DNA of 64,000 nt from Saxidomus purpurata (GCA_022818135.1 JAFMSR010000016.1:11828149-11892148); one strand, 5' to 3'; positions 47,291 through 61,500 are shown, counted from the first letter of the stretch. Numbers and translations: made by a program. The notes: generated by a model not told the origin, from the sequence alone.

Positions 47291-50200
47291 GCTGCCATAA
47301 CCTATAGCGTCCACCGTGATATAGATCAGCAACAGGTATTGTAACAGACTTGGGGATTCAAGACTAACTCGAGAATGCGCCGATTATCAATTCATTTCTT
47401 AGCGTAGCGATTCTCTAAAATTAAACATGAATATATACATAAATTGAAAATCACAAATTAATCTCATTTACATAAATAATAATCAAACAATTAATAATGA
47501 AATATAGACCCGACAATATCCATGTCGTTACAACACTTGAACACTTGAATGCTTTGTATTATTTCTATTTCTATTTTATAACATGCAATTCTATCTATAT
47601 AAAATAATATTTGATTGATATTAGGTAGAATCTACATATGTTAGCATGAATCAATAGTGAACAATAATAATTATCACATACCGACTTTACGTCCTATAAA
47701 AATTTGACTGAAACGTTTTTAACGACCAAACGTAAACATATTACGTCGACGGAAGTCGACAGCACGTACGTAACTGTGCGACGTCACGTTGCACAAAATG
47801 GCGCCATATTCATCGTTACTTTTATTGATAAAATGTAAGTACCTAACATCAATAAAGAAAATGTAAGGAAAAGGTAACCCATCTGCGGTTCTTACAGCTA
47901 TTATAACGCCACAAATAGCGCGTGCCGAATATAGCATGAATTTGTGCGTATTTTGGAACCTGTGACTTTCATTTTCAACTTAAGTCGTCGGTTGTCGTTG
48001 GGGCAAGACACTTGAATCCTATCTGGCAGTCGAGAGTTAAAGGTATTTTCGATTGTTATTATTTATGCTCCTGCCACGAACTGATAAGTGGGGCTGTATA
48101 GCTTTGAACCTATAAAAAGACAATAAATTCGAATTCCGACAAAATGTCATAACTTTACCTGATAGTTTTATTTTACATACCGAAATCGATAAATCATCAC
48201 CGATCCTATGTGTGTCAAATGTCTATACAAACGTGACGTGTCCAAGCCCCACCTTTTTGGAATGTACATGTTTTTTACGCAGTGAACCGTATTCATAGAT
48301 CAAGCCAGTGAGTGTCGGCGAAGAGGTCATTGTATTAAATAAGGAAGGTTAATTTATGAAAGTTTAAACATGAAAAATGTAAGTATTTATCAAAAGAGCT
48401 GTTGATTTGCAACAGAAGAATTACAAGTGGTAGAAAGTTGATCTTATCATAAATAACAAATTAAGTATGCTGTCAATGTGTATTAAACATATTTTAATTT
48501 ATAACTGATTTAATGACAATTCTAACATGACTCACGATTATGTCTCTATATACAAAGAGGAGAACACTTATGTTTTATTATCGCCTGTAAATAACTAAAA
48601 TACTGTTTTATTTCTACTGCAAGAAATTGTTTGCTTATTTTCAAAACCGGCTTATTTTTAAGATCGGTTTATCGTCGAAATACGCAATCGTGATTTATTT
48701 ACTACGCATCCGAACTCCTAATATGTTAAATGTTCACTAATCTCCAGCCTCAGCCTCATATGCAGTTTTTTCCGTTATGCGAAATATGACTGTGATATAC
48801 AGAAACAGTTTTTTATAAAGTGGTTTAACCACTACAGAACATCAACACTATTTACAGTAAGTTTAGTATATAACGAACTCTGAAGGACCATTTAAATATA
48901 TTCCTTATATCCGAAAATGGTTATATCCATTAACAAGCATCTTTATATCTAAATAAAGAAGGAAACAAAAATAAGACTAAGAAAATGTGTTCCATATATT
49001 AAGAATTTCGCTATAACCGAGTTCGTTATATAAGGAAAATATTGTAGATATCAAACATTGACGTTCGAATTTGACTGACTGACATTTTGTACGTCGTGTT
49101 TCCTTAAGTACTAAAGAAGTAGAAGTAGGTCTTTTTTTTGTTAAGACGTCCATCATGGATCTGTCTGCAATTTGTATTTTTTACTTCATTTGTCCTTGTC
49201 GACGGATTACACGTTTCTTCTTGACTGCCACTGTTTTAATTTTGTTTACAACCTTGCAATATTGATGTTCTGTCTCGGTGTATTGTTTCAGTTACATGAT
49301 ATGGGTTATCAGGTTCAGTTACATTGTAGATATTGTACTCTTAATTTCCATATGAATTAATTATATGAAATACGATGAGTAAAGTGACGGAAGTGATTGT
49401 GCAAAATATGCAAGTCGCGAAACCAGCCGTGTATCACGAATATGGAAAACTTCTTGAATACTAAGAGACCTTTCTTTGGTCTTATCAGAACAAGATTTTG
49501 TTGGTTTATTGGTTGGGTCAACCTTTCTGTTCAGCCACTTAATACCGATATCACAGACTATCTCGATTCATTTCAGGATTAATAATGCTACTTAAATAAG
49601 ATTTGTGACGATTTGTACTGCTTTCTTCTTTAAGATAAGAGCAATATATGGATTACTTAACTTCAGACGACAATGTGTAGTGATTCATGCTATACAGTAA
49701 AGGGTGTTATAAAATATTGTATAAGATATGAGAACCTTTGGTTCTTTGGTCTTGAAAAGTGACTGTATCAGTTGATCGTGTTTATTTTTTATATGCTTCC
49801 CATATTTAGAATTAACCCTGACTTTCTTTCCAGAGAGACGAGCCTCGTTTCAATTAGATAACGTGAATTGAAGAGTAATAACCTTCACAAGATAACAGAA
49901 ACTATACGCTTTTCTGACCTTTCTTAGTTGGAAACATTCCGTACAGCCATATATTTGTGCAAATATTACATTTCGATCAATACTTTGTCATACACGTTTC
50001 ACAAACGGTTGCAAATCCTTAGCTTTCAGTAAACACAAAAACTGAGATGTTTTCAAGTACCAATGAACGGGTACAGACCAGGGGTCGTATTCCAGTAGCA
50101 TCTTAAGTGATTTTTTAAGTATTTTAACTTAAGTCCAAAACTTTTAAGTATTATAATTCGCTTAACGTGAATGATTGTGTGCAATTGCATCATCATTATA

Positions 50201-51427
50201 GAAAATGGTCATAGAAGCTTTAATAAATTTTCAACATGCTGCAATACACATTCTCCTTTTTAAATTATCTTCATAAGGAAGTTGTTAAGTTTAAGGAAAA
50301 TCTTAAGATTTGACTTAAGATGCTACTTGAATATTACTATGCTCTTGTCAGCTCAGGACGACATCAATAACAGAATCCTACGGTCTGAAACATAGCAGTG
50401 TATTAGACAGAGTGAAACTTATCAAAACCTACTGCAATTTTAAAGATATTTTTTGCATAATATATCGTTTTTTGGTACTTTACATCTACGTGAATCAGGA
50501 TATAACTTGGAGATGTTTGATAGAAATAGTTCCATGCTATACCTGTTAATAGCAAATTCAGGAGAAATTACGGTATATTTTTTAAGAAAACTCAATGAAA
50601 TATATTATTTGGGACATTTTTCACTTATACCAATTTTTATTAGTCTTAAGTGATTTGGCATTCTTTATTGTGCATATTTTGGCCTTGTTGTAAATGAAGC
50701 TATAAGAAAGTGAAAAAAATCATAATTTTATTTCAATTCATACTCTGGTGATATATTTACAACCCCCACACAGACAATTTTCGCCACAGTAATGAATATA
50801 TTTTCATGATACAAACATGCTACGTCAACAGAATTTGTCAAGCTTAACATACAATAAATTACAGTTTGAAGATATCAAGTCAAATTACATTTATTTAGAT
50901 AAAGATATTGCACAAAAAAAAAAAATGAAGTGGATACATAGATTATGTATTTATTAAGACTCCTTCTTGACAACCGTAAACAGTGTTGATTCACCTTTTG
51001 TCCACATCGTGCACCTGGTATATTTTGATAAAAATATTGGAGGTGCAATTTTCTGCTATCTCACGTCACAACATTAAGTGTGACCATGGCCTCCGAAAAA
51101 ACACAGAGATTGTGGTCTTAAGTCTTTTTGTCATATATCAACAAAACTAGATGACCTATCCCTAGGTTTCTTGATAAAATGATAATGATCTCTTTATTTA
51201 ACGAAGGTGACTCATATATCAAGAGCATAGACATCTGCAAGATAAGACTTTATCTGCAATTAAGGCCTTTGTTACAAATATCAATACAAAACATGAGTTA
51301 AAAAAATCATAATCTATTACCATGCAGACAAACAAAATAGATAGCATATAGATAGCATTTACATACACATACGCACAGAAGCACGCACGCACGCTCAAAT
51401 AGTGGACAGACTGCGACTATAAGTTGT

Positions 51428-51475
51428 AAGAACTTGTTTCGCCATTAGGAATATATAAATAAGTATAAAATGTTT
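51428..51475 (+). mobile_element. SINE 3' tail fragment
   Basis: 'ataagttgtaagaacttgtt' with 'tcgcc' and a following 'aataagtataaa' match the 3' end of the SINE at 9931-10153. The tRNA head is absent (5' truncation). Confidence 0.65.
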
Positions 51476-53466
51476 TTTATGTACTCAGAAGTTAAGGGAC
51501 ATGCGTACTTTCTTTTAGACCTTACCGTTTTTGAAATTTCAATCAGCGAAATGTTTCTGTTTTTCACAAAATAACAGGTATAAAATTAATATTTTGTAGC
51601 TACATATTTTCCTCACAATCTGTTTGTACTGGCTAAAAAATCTCGTAGGAGATTATTATCAGTGGTTTGAAGAGGAACCACTAAATTGATACATATTATT
51701 CTTGTCTGACCTGACAAAAAAAAAAGACATTTGGGCAAATCCATCATGTCTTTACAGATAGGAATTTTAGCCAAATGCAAACAGTAGCGAAGGCGACCGA
51801 GCCATTCTCAAATATTTTCTAATAATTGTTTATTTGTTATGTAATCATAGAGGATTTGGGTTGTCATTCAATCTGTTTAATTTATTAAGATGTTTGTCTT
51901 TTAAGTGTTTTTGTAGCTTCCTGTTTTGTTGCAAAAAAAGTAAATTTGCTGATAATGATTATTGAAAACTGACATGAGTTGACGAAGGAATTCTGGTAAA
52001 ATGTGAAAAACATAAACGTACTATGTAATGTTATATAACATTATGCGTAGAAGAGTTATCTTTCTTGTAAAAACTCGATGTAAAACCATGATTTTAACGG
52101 ATTTTACGGGGGCTTACTTTTACTCATAAACGAAAACGTAATTCAACACTATTCTTTCTAACACTATTGACATTTTCTCTTACATATACAAAGAAGGATT
52201 TGAGCGTGATATACCTAGAACAAATATATCACGCTAGACGCCCGGTACTGTTTTGGGCTCTCGAAATTCCCTCCCGAGTTTTTTTCACACAGCATGCGCC
52301 GATATGCTAATGAATAAAGTTTCGAGAATTCAAATCATAGTTTAATTTACTACACTTCCAAGTGGTCAGCCATATCAGCAGAAACAACAACAACAAAATA
52401 AAACAAACATTGTTTAATGAGGAGTAAAAAATAACAGCCAGCATGTGTGCGTATATCAAGGGAAGTGACTTCATGTTAGCGCAATAAATAGTTCCAACTC
52501 AGTTGTACTCCTTAGAAAGTTTTTTGTTGAAATTAACGTGTTAGAATGGAAATACATTTTAATTCTGCCTTCGTGATTATATTACTACACGTCTTAAGTA
52601 AATAGATATAAATGATCGGATATATCACTCAAAAGGAAGATCTATATCCTAAGTATACTATTCCAAAATTCTATAATTGTTTCCGAAAATGAAGCAACAT
52701 TACGATAATAAAATGTTAGGTCAATGGGAAATTTCTTAATCATAGTGCCACAAGATCAGTTGCATCAGTTCAACATCGTCATTTCATTTTATTAATAAGA
52801 AAAATAGTTTCTCTTCCGAGTGTGTTCGGTGACGAGAGCTCTATGTTAAATTTTAAAAAAATAAAACAAATCTCGTTTGTCTTACGGTGTTTAAACTCGA
52901 TTGTTTCTCTTGAAAAAATGTGAAAGCTTGTAATATGTTTGCTAATAGCGTAACTGTTAACTGATTCCATTTCTCTTGAAAAATTGTTAGCCATTGGCGT
53001 ATCCATTTAAATACGTCAGCCGATTGCGTTCAAGTCTATTGATGTTTTAGCTGATCGCATTTGTTTTAAACTATGTTAGCACTGATGGAGATTATTAGCT
53101 GATGGGACGTTCTCTTGAACTGCGTAAGCTGAGTGCGTTAGCAGATTGCATATCTGTTGAAAATGTACAAGCTGATGGCGTCTCTCTTGAAACGTTTCAT
53201 ACCTTGGCGTTTTTCTTTATTTATTTTAGCTGATGACATTACTCTTGTAAGCTATAGGTCTCCATTTTGAAAATACAATTGTATATTTGCCAATGACATT
53301 TTGATGGCGTTTTTTTTGTTATATTTTTCTTCAAACATGTTTGAAAAATGTGTTAGCTGATTGCGTTCATCTTGGCCATATACTGAATTTATATTTCACA
53401 TTTTATAATTTCTAATACTTTTCGTAAAAATATGAATGCGATTGAAATAAACAATAAAACATTGAA

Positions 53467-53472
53467 CACACA

Positions 53473-53504
<32 letters not shown>

Positions 53505-53510
53505 CACACA
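53467..53510. repeat. (CACG)n microsatellite in the gene 4 3' flank
   Basis: About nine CACG/GCAC tetramers flanked by CA repeats, 60-100 nt past the gene 4 stop, so probably inside its 3' UTR. Confidence 0.9.
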
Positions 53511-53570
53511 AAACACTACATCAACACATTCTTTAACTCAAGACACAAAGTCTTATGATTGTATAGGATG

Positions 53571-56500
53571 CTAAAAGCGTTTTATTGGTTTTCGACGTTT
53601 TACAGGATCAGTTTGATTTTTTCTATTTGTAGGCTGACGAGGACCGACTGGTCTAATTTTGTTCTTCTTGGCATTGTCGTCTGCACAAAGAATCCCAATG
53701 GCAAGGAGGATCAACAACAACTGAAAGAACAAAAAATGATAACAGTTTATTGCATAAAAGTTCCAAAACGTTGTTCTGTGAGCAAATGGTTACTTAACTT
53801 TGAGCTTACATATTTTCTGATTTAGTTCAACATGTGAAAGAAGTGTAAGATTCCTTACACAACGAAAAGCAAACATTTGAGAAATTCCGTAAGAAATGTA
53901 TTAAATAATTTACCAACTCACTCATTCAGTCGGCCTTTTCCGTTTGTCCGTCAACTAGTCAAACTGTCCGCATTGTTAAAACTCGAAATATGCAAATAAA
54001 TTATATTATGTATACCAGTAAAGTTGTGTGGCTATGTTTTGTTAAAAGTCTTTTTGTAATTAATATTACGGAATGAATTTATCATCTAATTTTGCTGTAT
54101 ATAGCAACCATTTTTATGTTGAAAGTGATAATAGTTTTGAAATTGTTTGATCATCGAATAAATGACAGTACCGAAAACTGAATTATGAAACTACCGTGGA
54201 TAGATTACCTGTACGGCCCCAATACAACCAAGTACTGCAACAGCCGTGGCAGTTTTTCCGAGAGTCATGTCCCAAATATCATCAACACAACCCTGAAAAA
54301 TATATAGATGTAAAGATAAGCAGTATTTAAAGAAAATTAAATGGTTATATATGTACAAACATAAATTTCTTTATGCGTACACACCACAAAATACTCACTT
54401 ATTTCATTACTTGCCTTTGCTTAAAGTACATATTGCTCTTTGGTAGTTACTTTTTCTGCCATTCGGTTTACAGGCTTTTTCTCTGTCGAACCAAAAAGTT
54501 TGTAAATACACTTTTTTAAATTTTCCTTTACTTTTCATCGTCATTGCAATACTTTTATTTTACTTATTACCTATTCTAGATTCCGTTAATATGTAAATAG
54601 AGTTTGAAATCCTAGAGCCTATTACACAAAATGTCAATTTGTGGGAATAAAAATGTTTTCAGTTGAATTGAGAAAAACATCTAGAGCGGCTCACATTGTC
54701 AAGATAGTTGTCGGTACTTGAGGCGGCCGGTCCTGCACATGTAAAGTCGTCATCTGAAGGTAGTTCTTTACAGCACGCTATAGGTGTCTTCAGGGTAATG
54801 CTAGCAGAATTTGAAGTATAATCAATCACCCAGTTTGTTGCTCCAGTAAAATCAGCATAACTGTCAACACCACAGCATTTGACCTATAATATGGGAAGAT
54901 ATATCGTTCAAAGCTGAAGATGGTGTAAAGACATGTGCAGCAACACTTGAAGAGTAAATAAGGTGGTCATAAATATCATGGTAATACTACAACAAAATGA
55001 GTACTAAAATGTTAGCGTATACGTAGGTCATTCCTCGTCACAGCAACACCAAACCCTCTGTCAAAAGGAAATGTTTAATTCAACATAGCGATCTGTTAGA
55101 CTTTTCTTGCACCAGAGAATAATGAAGCGCTTTATTTGTCGTTCTGGCGTGTTGGCACCCTTCAAACGCGCCAAAACGCCAGAACTAAATGGCAGGAAAT
55201 AGCGACATGTTGGAAAATATTGCATTATAGAGTGATGCGAAAATTAATAAAAGTCCTCATGATCTTATAATACGCCTTTACGACGGGTACCAGCAAAACA
55301 AGTCGGAATCATTAAATTTTAATTAAGCCGATGCCTTTAAATTTGTAAAAACTGAATGTTTCACGGTAGATTTCATTACAATTTCCTTTCCCATAATTTG
55401 ACTCCAGGTCTCGGATATGATCCCGATTTTAACAGAATTTACTACTAAAGACTTGCTAACTACTATCCTGTCCTTGTCCCAACTTACCTTTTGCATGACC
55501 ACGTTCCATGCCACGGATGCGAGGTTGGTTCCATTTAGACCAGCATAGTCCGATTGGATGTTGTCCTTTAAATTTCTTTTTAGCGGATCTTTTATCTAGT
55601 AAATGCAAGTAACGTTTATGACAGTAAATGGTTATCCAAGATATAACAAATAAATGTGACAATCTATTTAGTACATTTAAAACTTTCAGTTTCAAAATAT
55701 CATTGAGTACACATATCTGTGGCATTTTCTTATTTTGGTAAATTGTGTAACCGGAGATAATAATTGTATCGGAGTAACAGAATGTACAAGTATACGACGT
55801 TCTGTTAAATTAAATATGGCTTATAGAATGCCACTACTCTATCCCTCATAGTTTAAATTGCACACTATAAATGAATTTCTATATACCATCATAGTCGAAC
55901 TGTTTACAAGAGGCCCAAACGCCAAAAGAGATGAAGAAAGAGACGAAACTCTTGTAATCACTTTGGTTAACAATGGATTTGTCTCACTGTCTGAGTATAA
56001 GGCATTAGAATGGAAGCTAGGACACAATCGACTTAGACTAAATTTACAATGCTACCAATAGGTACCATGATCGTACACTTACGGTTTCAGGTGATCCGTA
56101 GGCTATTCCTACACCAACTCCTTCACCAATAAGTAAAAGAGAGCAGACGACAACGTACTGAAATAAGTTTGATAATCTAAATAAAGTTAAGATACATTTC
56201 AGAACGGTTAAACTATAGAAGAAAAAAAATCAAAATTACCAGACAATAGCTTGGATTTCATTCGTCAAAATCTTCAAGATTTTTTTCATTGTCTTGAGAA
56301 AGTATATTAACCAATAAATTTTTGAAAATGTTTTTCAAATTCTAAACAAATTAAACAAAATAAATGACGATGCTAATGCAAGGACACCATTTGTTTAGTT
56401 TCCTTTCCAAATGTATTTTCTAAATTTAATACAAAAGATAAAACCTTTTCAAGATTTTAGTGAGGAAAATTAATCTATTGTCAAACTTTCTAAATTAGAA

Positions 56501-57437
56501 ATACATGTACATAAACATTCATTTTTTTGGGGCATATTTCAGGACTGTCGATACGGATTTAAGAAATATCGCTAATTATTACCCTTTTCTTAAAAAGGCT
56601 TACGCAGGGAATTGGTACAATGTAATAAAATGGGCGATCTTTTTTTTTGTCTTTAACTTGGTTAATCGGTTTTATACTTACGTCCCAACATCGAGGGATG
56701 GACTCGAAACTAGTCTTAGGGTATAGAGAAAGATAATGATAGTTTCGCGTTCAAACTTCTACATACAAACTGAAAGAAATCATCTTAGATATTTATAAAG
56801 AAGTTGCAGTTAACGGACATATTGTAGTTTTAACCAAATTTGATATTCATTTGTTAATACTCACGATGATAAGCATGCATTTGATCTTGTAGCAGGAACC
56901 GCAGCACCCCATCATGGTTACGAAGATAAAAAATAGTCCAGAAAATATGAAAAATAGAGCCACTGTAGTCAGCAGAGATACCCAGTCTAGATCGATGCTA
57001 GTGGTGCTAAACCCAGCACTGCTTAGGGAAGATTCGAGAGATTTTTCAACGGTGGACGAGTAATCCTCAATAACCGACTCCCCGAATCTAAGAAAAAGCC
57101 CGCCGCCAAAAAATACAAGTCCGACAATCTAAAATATGAAAAACGTTAATGTATTGCTAATTTATATCGAAATGTGTTCTATGAAAGTATATATTACTGT
57201 CTCTCTGCATGTTTTAGCTTCAAGAGCACTATATAACTACAAAAATATTCAAAAGTAAAAAGTCACAAATTCATGTGGCAAGAAATAATCGTTTAGGTAA
57301 ATGATAAAATAAGGAAACAGCAATTCGTTCCAAATTAAAAAAAATCAACATTATAACATGTAAAACTATTAACTTACCATAAACAAGCAGTTCACAACGA
57401 TTACCACGATGCGGCACGCGTTAGAACAAGTCGCCAT
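53571..57437 (-). CDS. Tetraspanin gene 4 (7 coding exons, 309 aa)
   Basis: Exons in transcript order: 57378-57437, 56865-57128, 56083-56157, 55488-55595, 54695-54883, 54209-54292, 53571-53720. All are phase 0 with a TAG stop; the ATG sits in a good context (GAAGATGGC). Exon 2 (264 bp, 88 aa) equals exons 2 plus 3 of genes 1-3 (89 aa), so one intron is absent. Topology is tetraspanin: TM1 (exons 1-2), TM2 then GCCGSCYK, TM3 into exon 3, a large loop with CCG (172-174), ACC (205-207), C218 and GC (233-234), then TM4. A sequon NGT lies in the loop. The exon before the CCG exon is 108 bp, against 93 bp in genes 1-3. The 49-residue last exon carries a long lysine/arginine-rich tail (DDNAKKNKIRP onwards), unlike the short tails of genes 1-3. 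The gene is compact, about 3.9 kb. Its closest relative in the window is gene 5. Confidence 0.9.
55135..55205. repeat. Small fold-back in gene 4 intron 4
   Basis: 'gttctggcgtgttggcaccc' faces 'gcgccaaaacgccagaac' as an inverted repeat. Word content is like the elements at 23.8, 29.6 and 31.1 kb. Confidence 0.5.
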
Positions 57438-58449
57438 CTTCAACGACTTTTTTAAACCAACAAGTAACAAGAATGTCCGAAACTGATAAATTATTAGGCA
57501 ATGCTTTTAGGACATGCAAAAGTTTGAATCAAATAGAAAGTTTACTTGTTTAAGTTAAAATATTAATTACAAACGGTATTGTTCACTGTCAATTGTTTAT
57601 AACAACTTTAATTCACTAGATTAAGCCCTTTGTTTAAACTAGGAAACAGCGAATGGTTTCAAATACACAAAAGCATTGTTTTGTTGTAAATCAAAAACTG
57701 ACAGTCGTTACTTATTGTAGCGATAACCTCTTTTACACGAATATGTACCTACCCACACTTTTATTCTTCTTTAAAAATGTTTACCGAGTTGTTGCACTTA
57801 ACCGGATTAAAAAAAATACAATGCACTTTGTCGGTTTGTTTCAAACACGACGACGCGAGTTTAAATACACATGACTGTTGGGATACCAAAGGCTTGGGAG
57901 AAATAAAGGGTCATTTCGCATTTGACAAATAAAAAACATAAAAAAAATCGAATAAAGAATCAACCACATCTTAGGTAAAAGAAAGTGAAACGACATGCAT
58001 TTAATGTATTTGACTGACAATAACTTAAGTACATAAACGAGATAATTCGGATACTAAACATAAATAGAATTTCAGAAAGACCATTCGTTATCACTGCATT
58101 TTTTCATTCTCTCAATTTTTGATACTGACAAAAGTCTTGAAATGTAAAACCGAAAAACTCAAAACCGGGCTTCTGTAGTAATCATTTTTGTCCTATTGGG
58201 AGGCCTACGTAGACATAACAATTGAATGTGAGTAAGTGTTATTCTTTCGCAAAAACATAAAAACAACAAAATATTTACAGAACTAGCATGAGCAATAACA
58301 ATTACATTATAACAACAGCATAAGCTCGAGCCACAATTTTCTTAAAGTTTCTAATAAGTGAACTTCGGCAATAAAATTATGTTTTCTCGAATGATTTTGC
58401 ACTGAAGTATTTGCCGTGTTTTTTATTTCATCAAAAATAGACGATTTGG
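57438..58449. other. Intergenic spacer between genes 4 and 5 (1 kb)
   Basis: The shortest spacer in the cluster. AT-rich, no ORF worth reporting. It must contain the gene 4 promoter and the end of gene 5; I see no clear TATA box. Confidence 0.5.
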
Positions 58450-58455
58450 TTTATT
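58450..58455 (-). promoter_or_regulatory. Probable poly(A) signal AATAAA for gene 5
   Basis: Minus-strand AATAAA about 60 nt past the gene 5 stop; no closer hexamer was seen. It would give a short unspliced 3' UTR. Confidence 0.55.
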
Positions 58456-58515
58456 CAAGTGGCAACGTGTGTAGGAACTGTTTGTATCCTATCTGTGATT
58501 AGTTAAAGCCCCATT

Positions 58516-61500
58516 TCAAAATTTTAAGCCTGCTGGTTGCACGGCACCTCTTGGTGGTTTCTTCTTCCCTTCAGCTGGTCCTACTTTGTTTTTCTTGGCA
58601 TTGTCTCCCGCACACATAATGACAAAAGCGAATATAATAAGACATAGCTGGAATATAAATACAAAATTACAGAACAATAAGCGCACACGTAGTGAATTAA
58701 CTTGTATAGTTAGAAAACAATAAGCAGAGTCGATTTATATGTTCAAAAGAAATGAATATGTCAACATTGTGTTAGAGTGAATAGAACATGGTTCTATCAT
58801 TATCCTGTCAGTATATATATTTTACAATATCGTTAAATTCAAAGAGATCCCGGGACTATAAATAATTGTGCAATACATTTCATTGAATGATTTTCCCTAT
58901 TGAATATTTCACTACTTAGACGCGACATGAACGATATTTGTTAGGGCGTATAGAGAGCACTTTTCAGACCTACACCGAGATCCAAGATTATCGTTTTCAG
59001 TTGTTAGAACTTTAGCCTGTAATTGCATTTTATTTGTAATATTCTTTGAAAGTAAAACAGTTTTATTCTTGGTATTTTACTTATGTTATCCTGAATTTAG
59101 GATGTTAGTTTTGTCCAGAGAAAGGGTCTAATGGTTTGGGTGAATGTACTTACTTGGATCAGACAAATTCCCACCATAACTCCTAATGCTAATGACTTGT
59201 TTCCTATTATCTTTTTACCAATTTTGTCGTAGCAACCCTGAAACATAATGCATCTTTGATATATATTTTAAAAAAAACTATGTACATAAAATGGTTTTCC
59301 TGATGCATCATCCGCCTAAGAAAAGTTGGACTGTTAATACAATCCCAGGCTTGAATAGTTGATGGAAGTTAAAGAATGACTGAATTATTCGCCTGTTCAG
59401 CAGCTTATATATTGATGTGATTTTTTTCTGATTGATTTTAGATAAATATACAAGTTTTATAAATGGTCGATAGTATTATGAGCTATGTATATTTAGAATT
59501 GACGTGACAGAGACACCCGTGTAGGAGCACATTTGTCTCGGAGCACATTTGTCTTACGTAAGACCGATGCGGTCGCATTTGTCCCACATGAGACAAATGG
59601 GACCTCAAATGTCTACCCCAAAAAAACACATTTGTGTGACAAATGTGCTCCGATCAAGTTTTTTAAGGGACAAGAAAGCACATTTGTCTCATGTTTTTAA
59701 GGGACAAGAAAGCACATTTGTCTCATGTCATTTTTTATGAATATTATTTGTCACATATTTTCCCACGGCAGAATTTTTTTTTTAGAATCGAGGTTCGCCG
59801 TTTTACCTCATGTCAAGTGTAATCATCAATAGGTTTGCTAATGCTTTTTTTATGAAATCTTAAACCTAAAAACTACAGTGGATCTATTAATTCTAATATC
59901 TCTAATTCAAGAAATTTGATTGGCTGAACCTGAAGGCGTACACTGAAACATACGGAATCCCGTTCACGATGGTACAATGGTGAAAGCGCGATGGTACGAT
60001 GATGAAAACGCGATGGTACGATGGTGAAAACACGATGGTACGAACGTGAAACAACGATTGTACGATGGTGAAACAACGATGGTACGATGGTGAAACAACG
60101 AAGGCACGATGATGAAAACGTGATGGTACGATGGTGAAAACACGATGTTACGATGGTGAAAATACGATGGTACGATGATGAAACTGCGATGGCATGATGA
60201 TGAAAACGCGATATTATTTTCACCATCGTGTCATCGCATCATCGTGATTTCACCATCGTGCCATCGTTGTTTCATCATCGTGCCATCGTGTTTTCATCAT
60301 CGTACCATCGTACCATCGCGCTTTCACCATTGTACCATCGTGCATCGCGGTTCAGGGAGACAAAAAATGTTACTTATGTCCAAACGGAACACCGTAATCG
60401 GGCGATATTTGAACGATACAATATCGTGACTCGTTTCGCATCTCGCCGGAATCTCGTGTCTCGCTTCGCATCTCGTACGTCGACGCGAGACAAGAAAATC
60501 CTTTGAGGCCATATACCGCTAAATAGTATTCCCTTTATATTCTATATAAAACTGACATTTTTCAAAGAGCTACAGAACATAGCTAGACCCATTTTAGAGA
60601 ACAAATCCTTATCTCATTTTAAAGAGTTATGATAAAACTGATATAAAATGATGAGAAAAGTAGGGGTCATGTATCTTCTAAGAAAAATTTCTAGCGTCAC
60701 ATTTGCTACTGTAAAATCACTTAAAAAATCACACTGCTGTGACGTGGAAGAACCACCAATACTAAAATTGAAATTCACTTTATCAAATACAACCTTTGCT
60801 CGCATTTTTCTACCAAAATGTCAAAAACATATCCATGATGAAATTTAAACAGAAAACAGCTTAAATTTAGACGTCTATGGCCATGCAGAGTGAAAAAATA
60901 GTGTTCAATAACCTGTCCGCCATTACGCGACAAGGCCAGATGGCTCCCGCGCTGGTTCCTTTACCATAGTCAGGCCTTTGAGAAGCACAGACACGAAGCG
61001 ATGCGCGATATTTTACCGAGAGACACGAAAAGCGAAATTCCGGCAAAACATGAAGCGAGGCACGATATTCTACCGTGAAATCTCGTGGTACGGGATACTT
61101 CGACATTGCGAGATCTCGTGTTACAATATCGTGCCTCGCTTCGTGTCTCGTCGGAATGTCGCGTCTCGCCCGATTCTGCGAGGCCCGATATTCCATAATT
61201 ATGGCATTACCCGGATTCTTTTAGGAACTCATGCACGTTGTAAGTGCTTTTTCAATGGCGGATCTGAAAGCAGCAATTCTCGGAAAATGGCGACATTTTT
61301 TTTTTTATTTCTGATGAAAACAAAATACGTGTGGGATGGTCTTCTCATTTTCTTCCTTAGATCATTTAGGGGCCTCCGTGGCCGAGTGATTTCAAAAAAC
61401 AACTTGCCCTTAACCGCTGTAGGTTCGACACTCACTCGGGGCGTCGAATTATTCATGCGAGGAAGCCCGTCCAGGGTCCAAATGCGGAATACCTATCCGC

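Larger units (their letters stand above)
44821..53570. other. Intergenic region between genes 3 and 4 (8.7 kb)
   Basis: No supported gene. Contents recognised: a solo fold-back arm (45144-45208), a 'GTCGAT' word tract near 45370-45480, a dispersed repeat at 46420-47290, a SINE tail at 51428-51475, and a CACG microsatellite at 53467-53510. The rest is AT-rich without visible structure. The gene 3 promoter is presumably near 44.9 kb. Confidence 0.5.

Noticed and set aside
53571..53825. 88-codon plus-strand frame
   Set aside because: Shadow of the gene 4 terminal exon on the opposite strand.
55858..56061. 67-codon plus-strand frame with a charged protein-like stretch in gene 4 intron 3
   Set aside because: Hydrophilic and not obviously repetitive, but there is no start context, partner exon or recognised domain; a protein search would decide.
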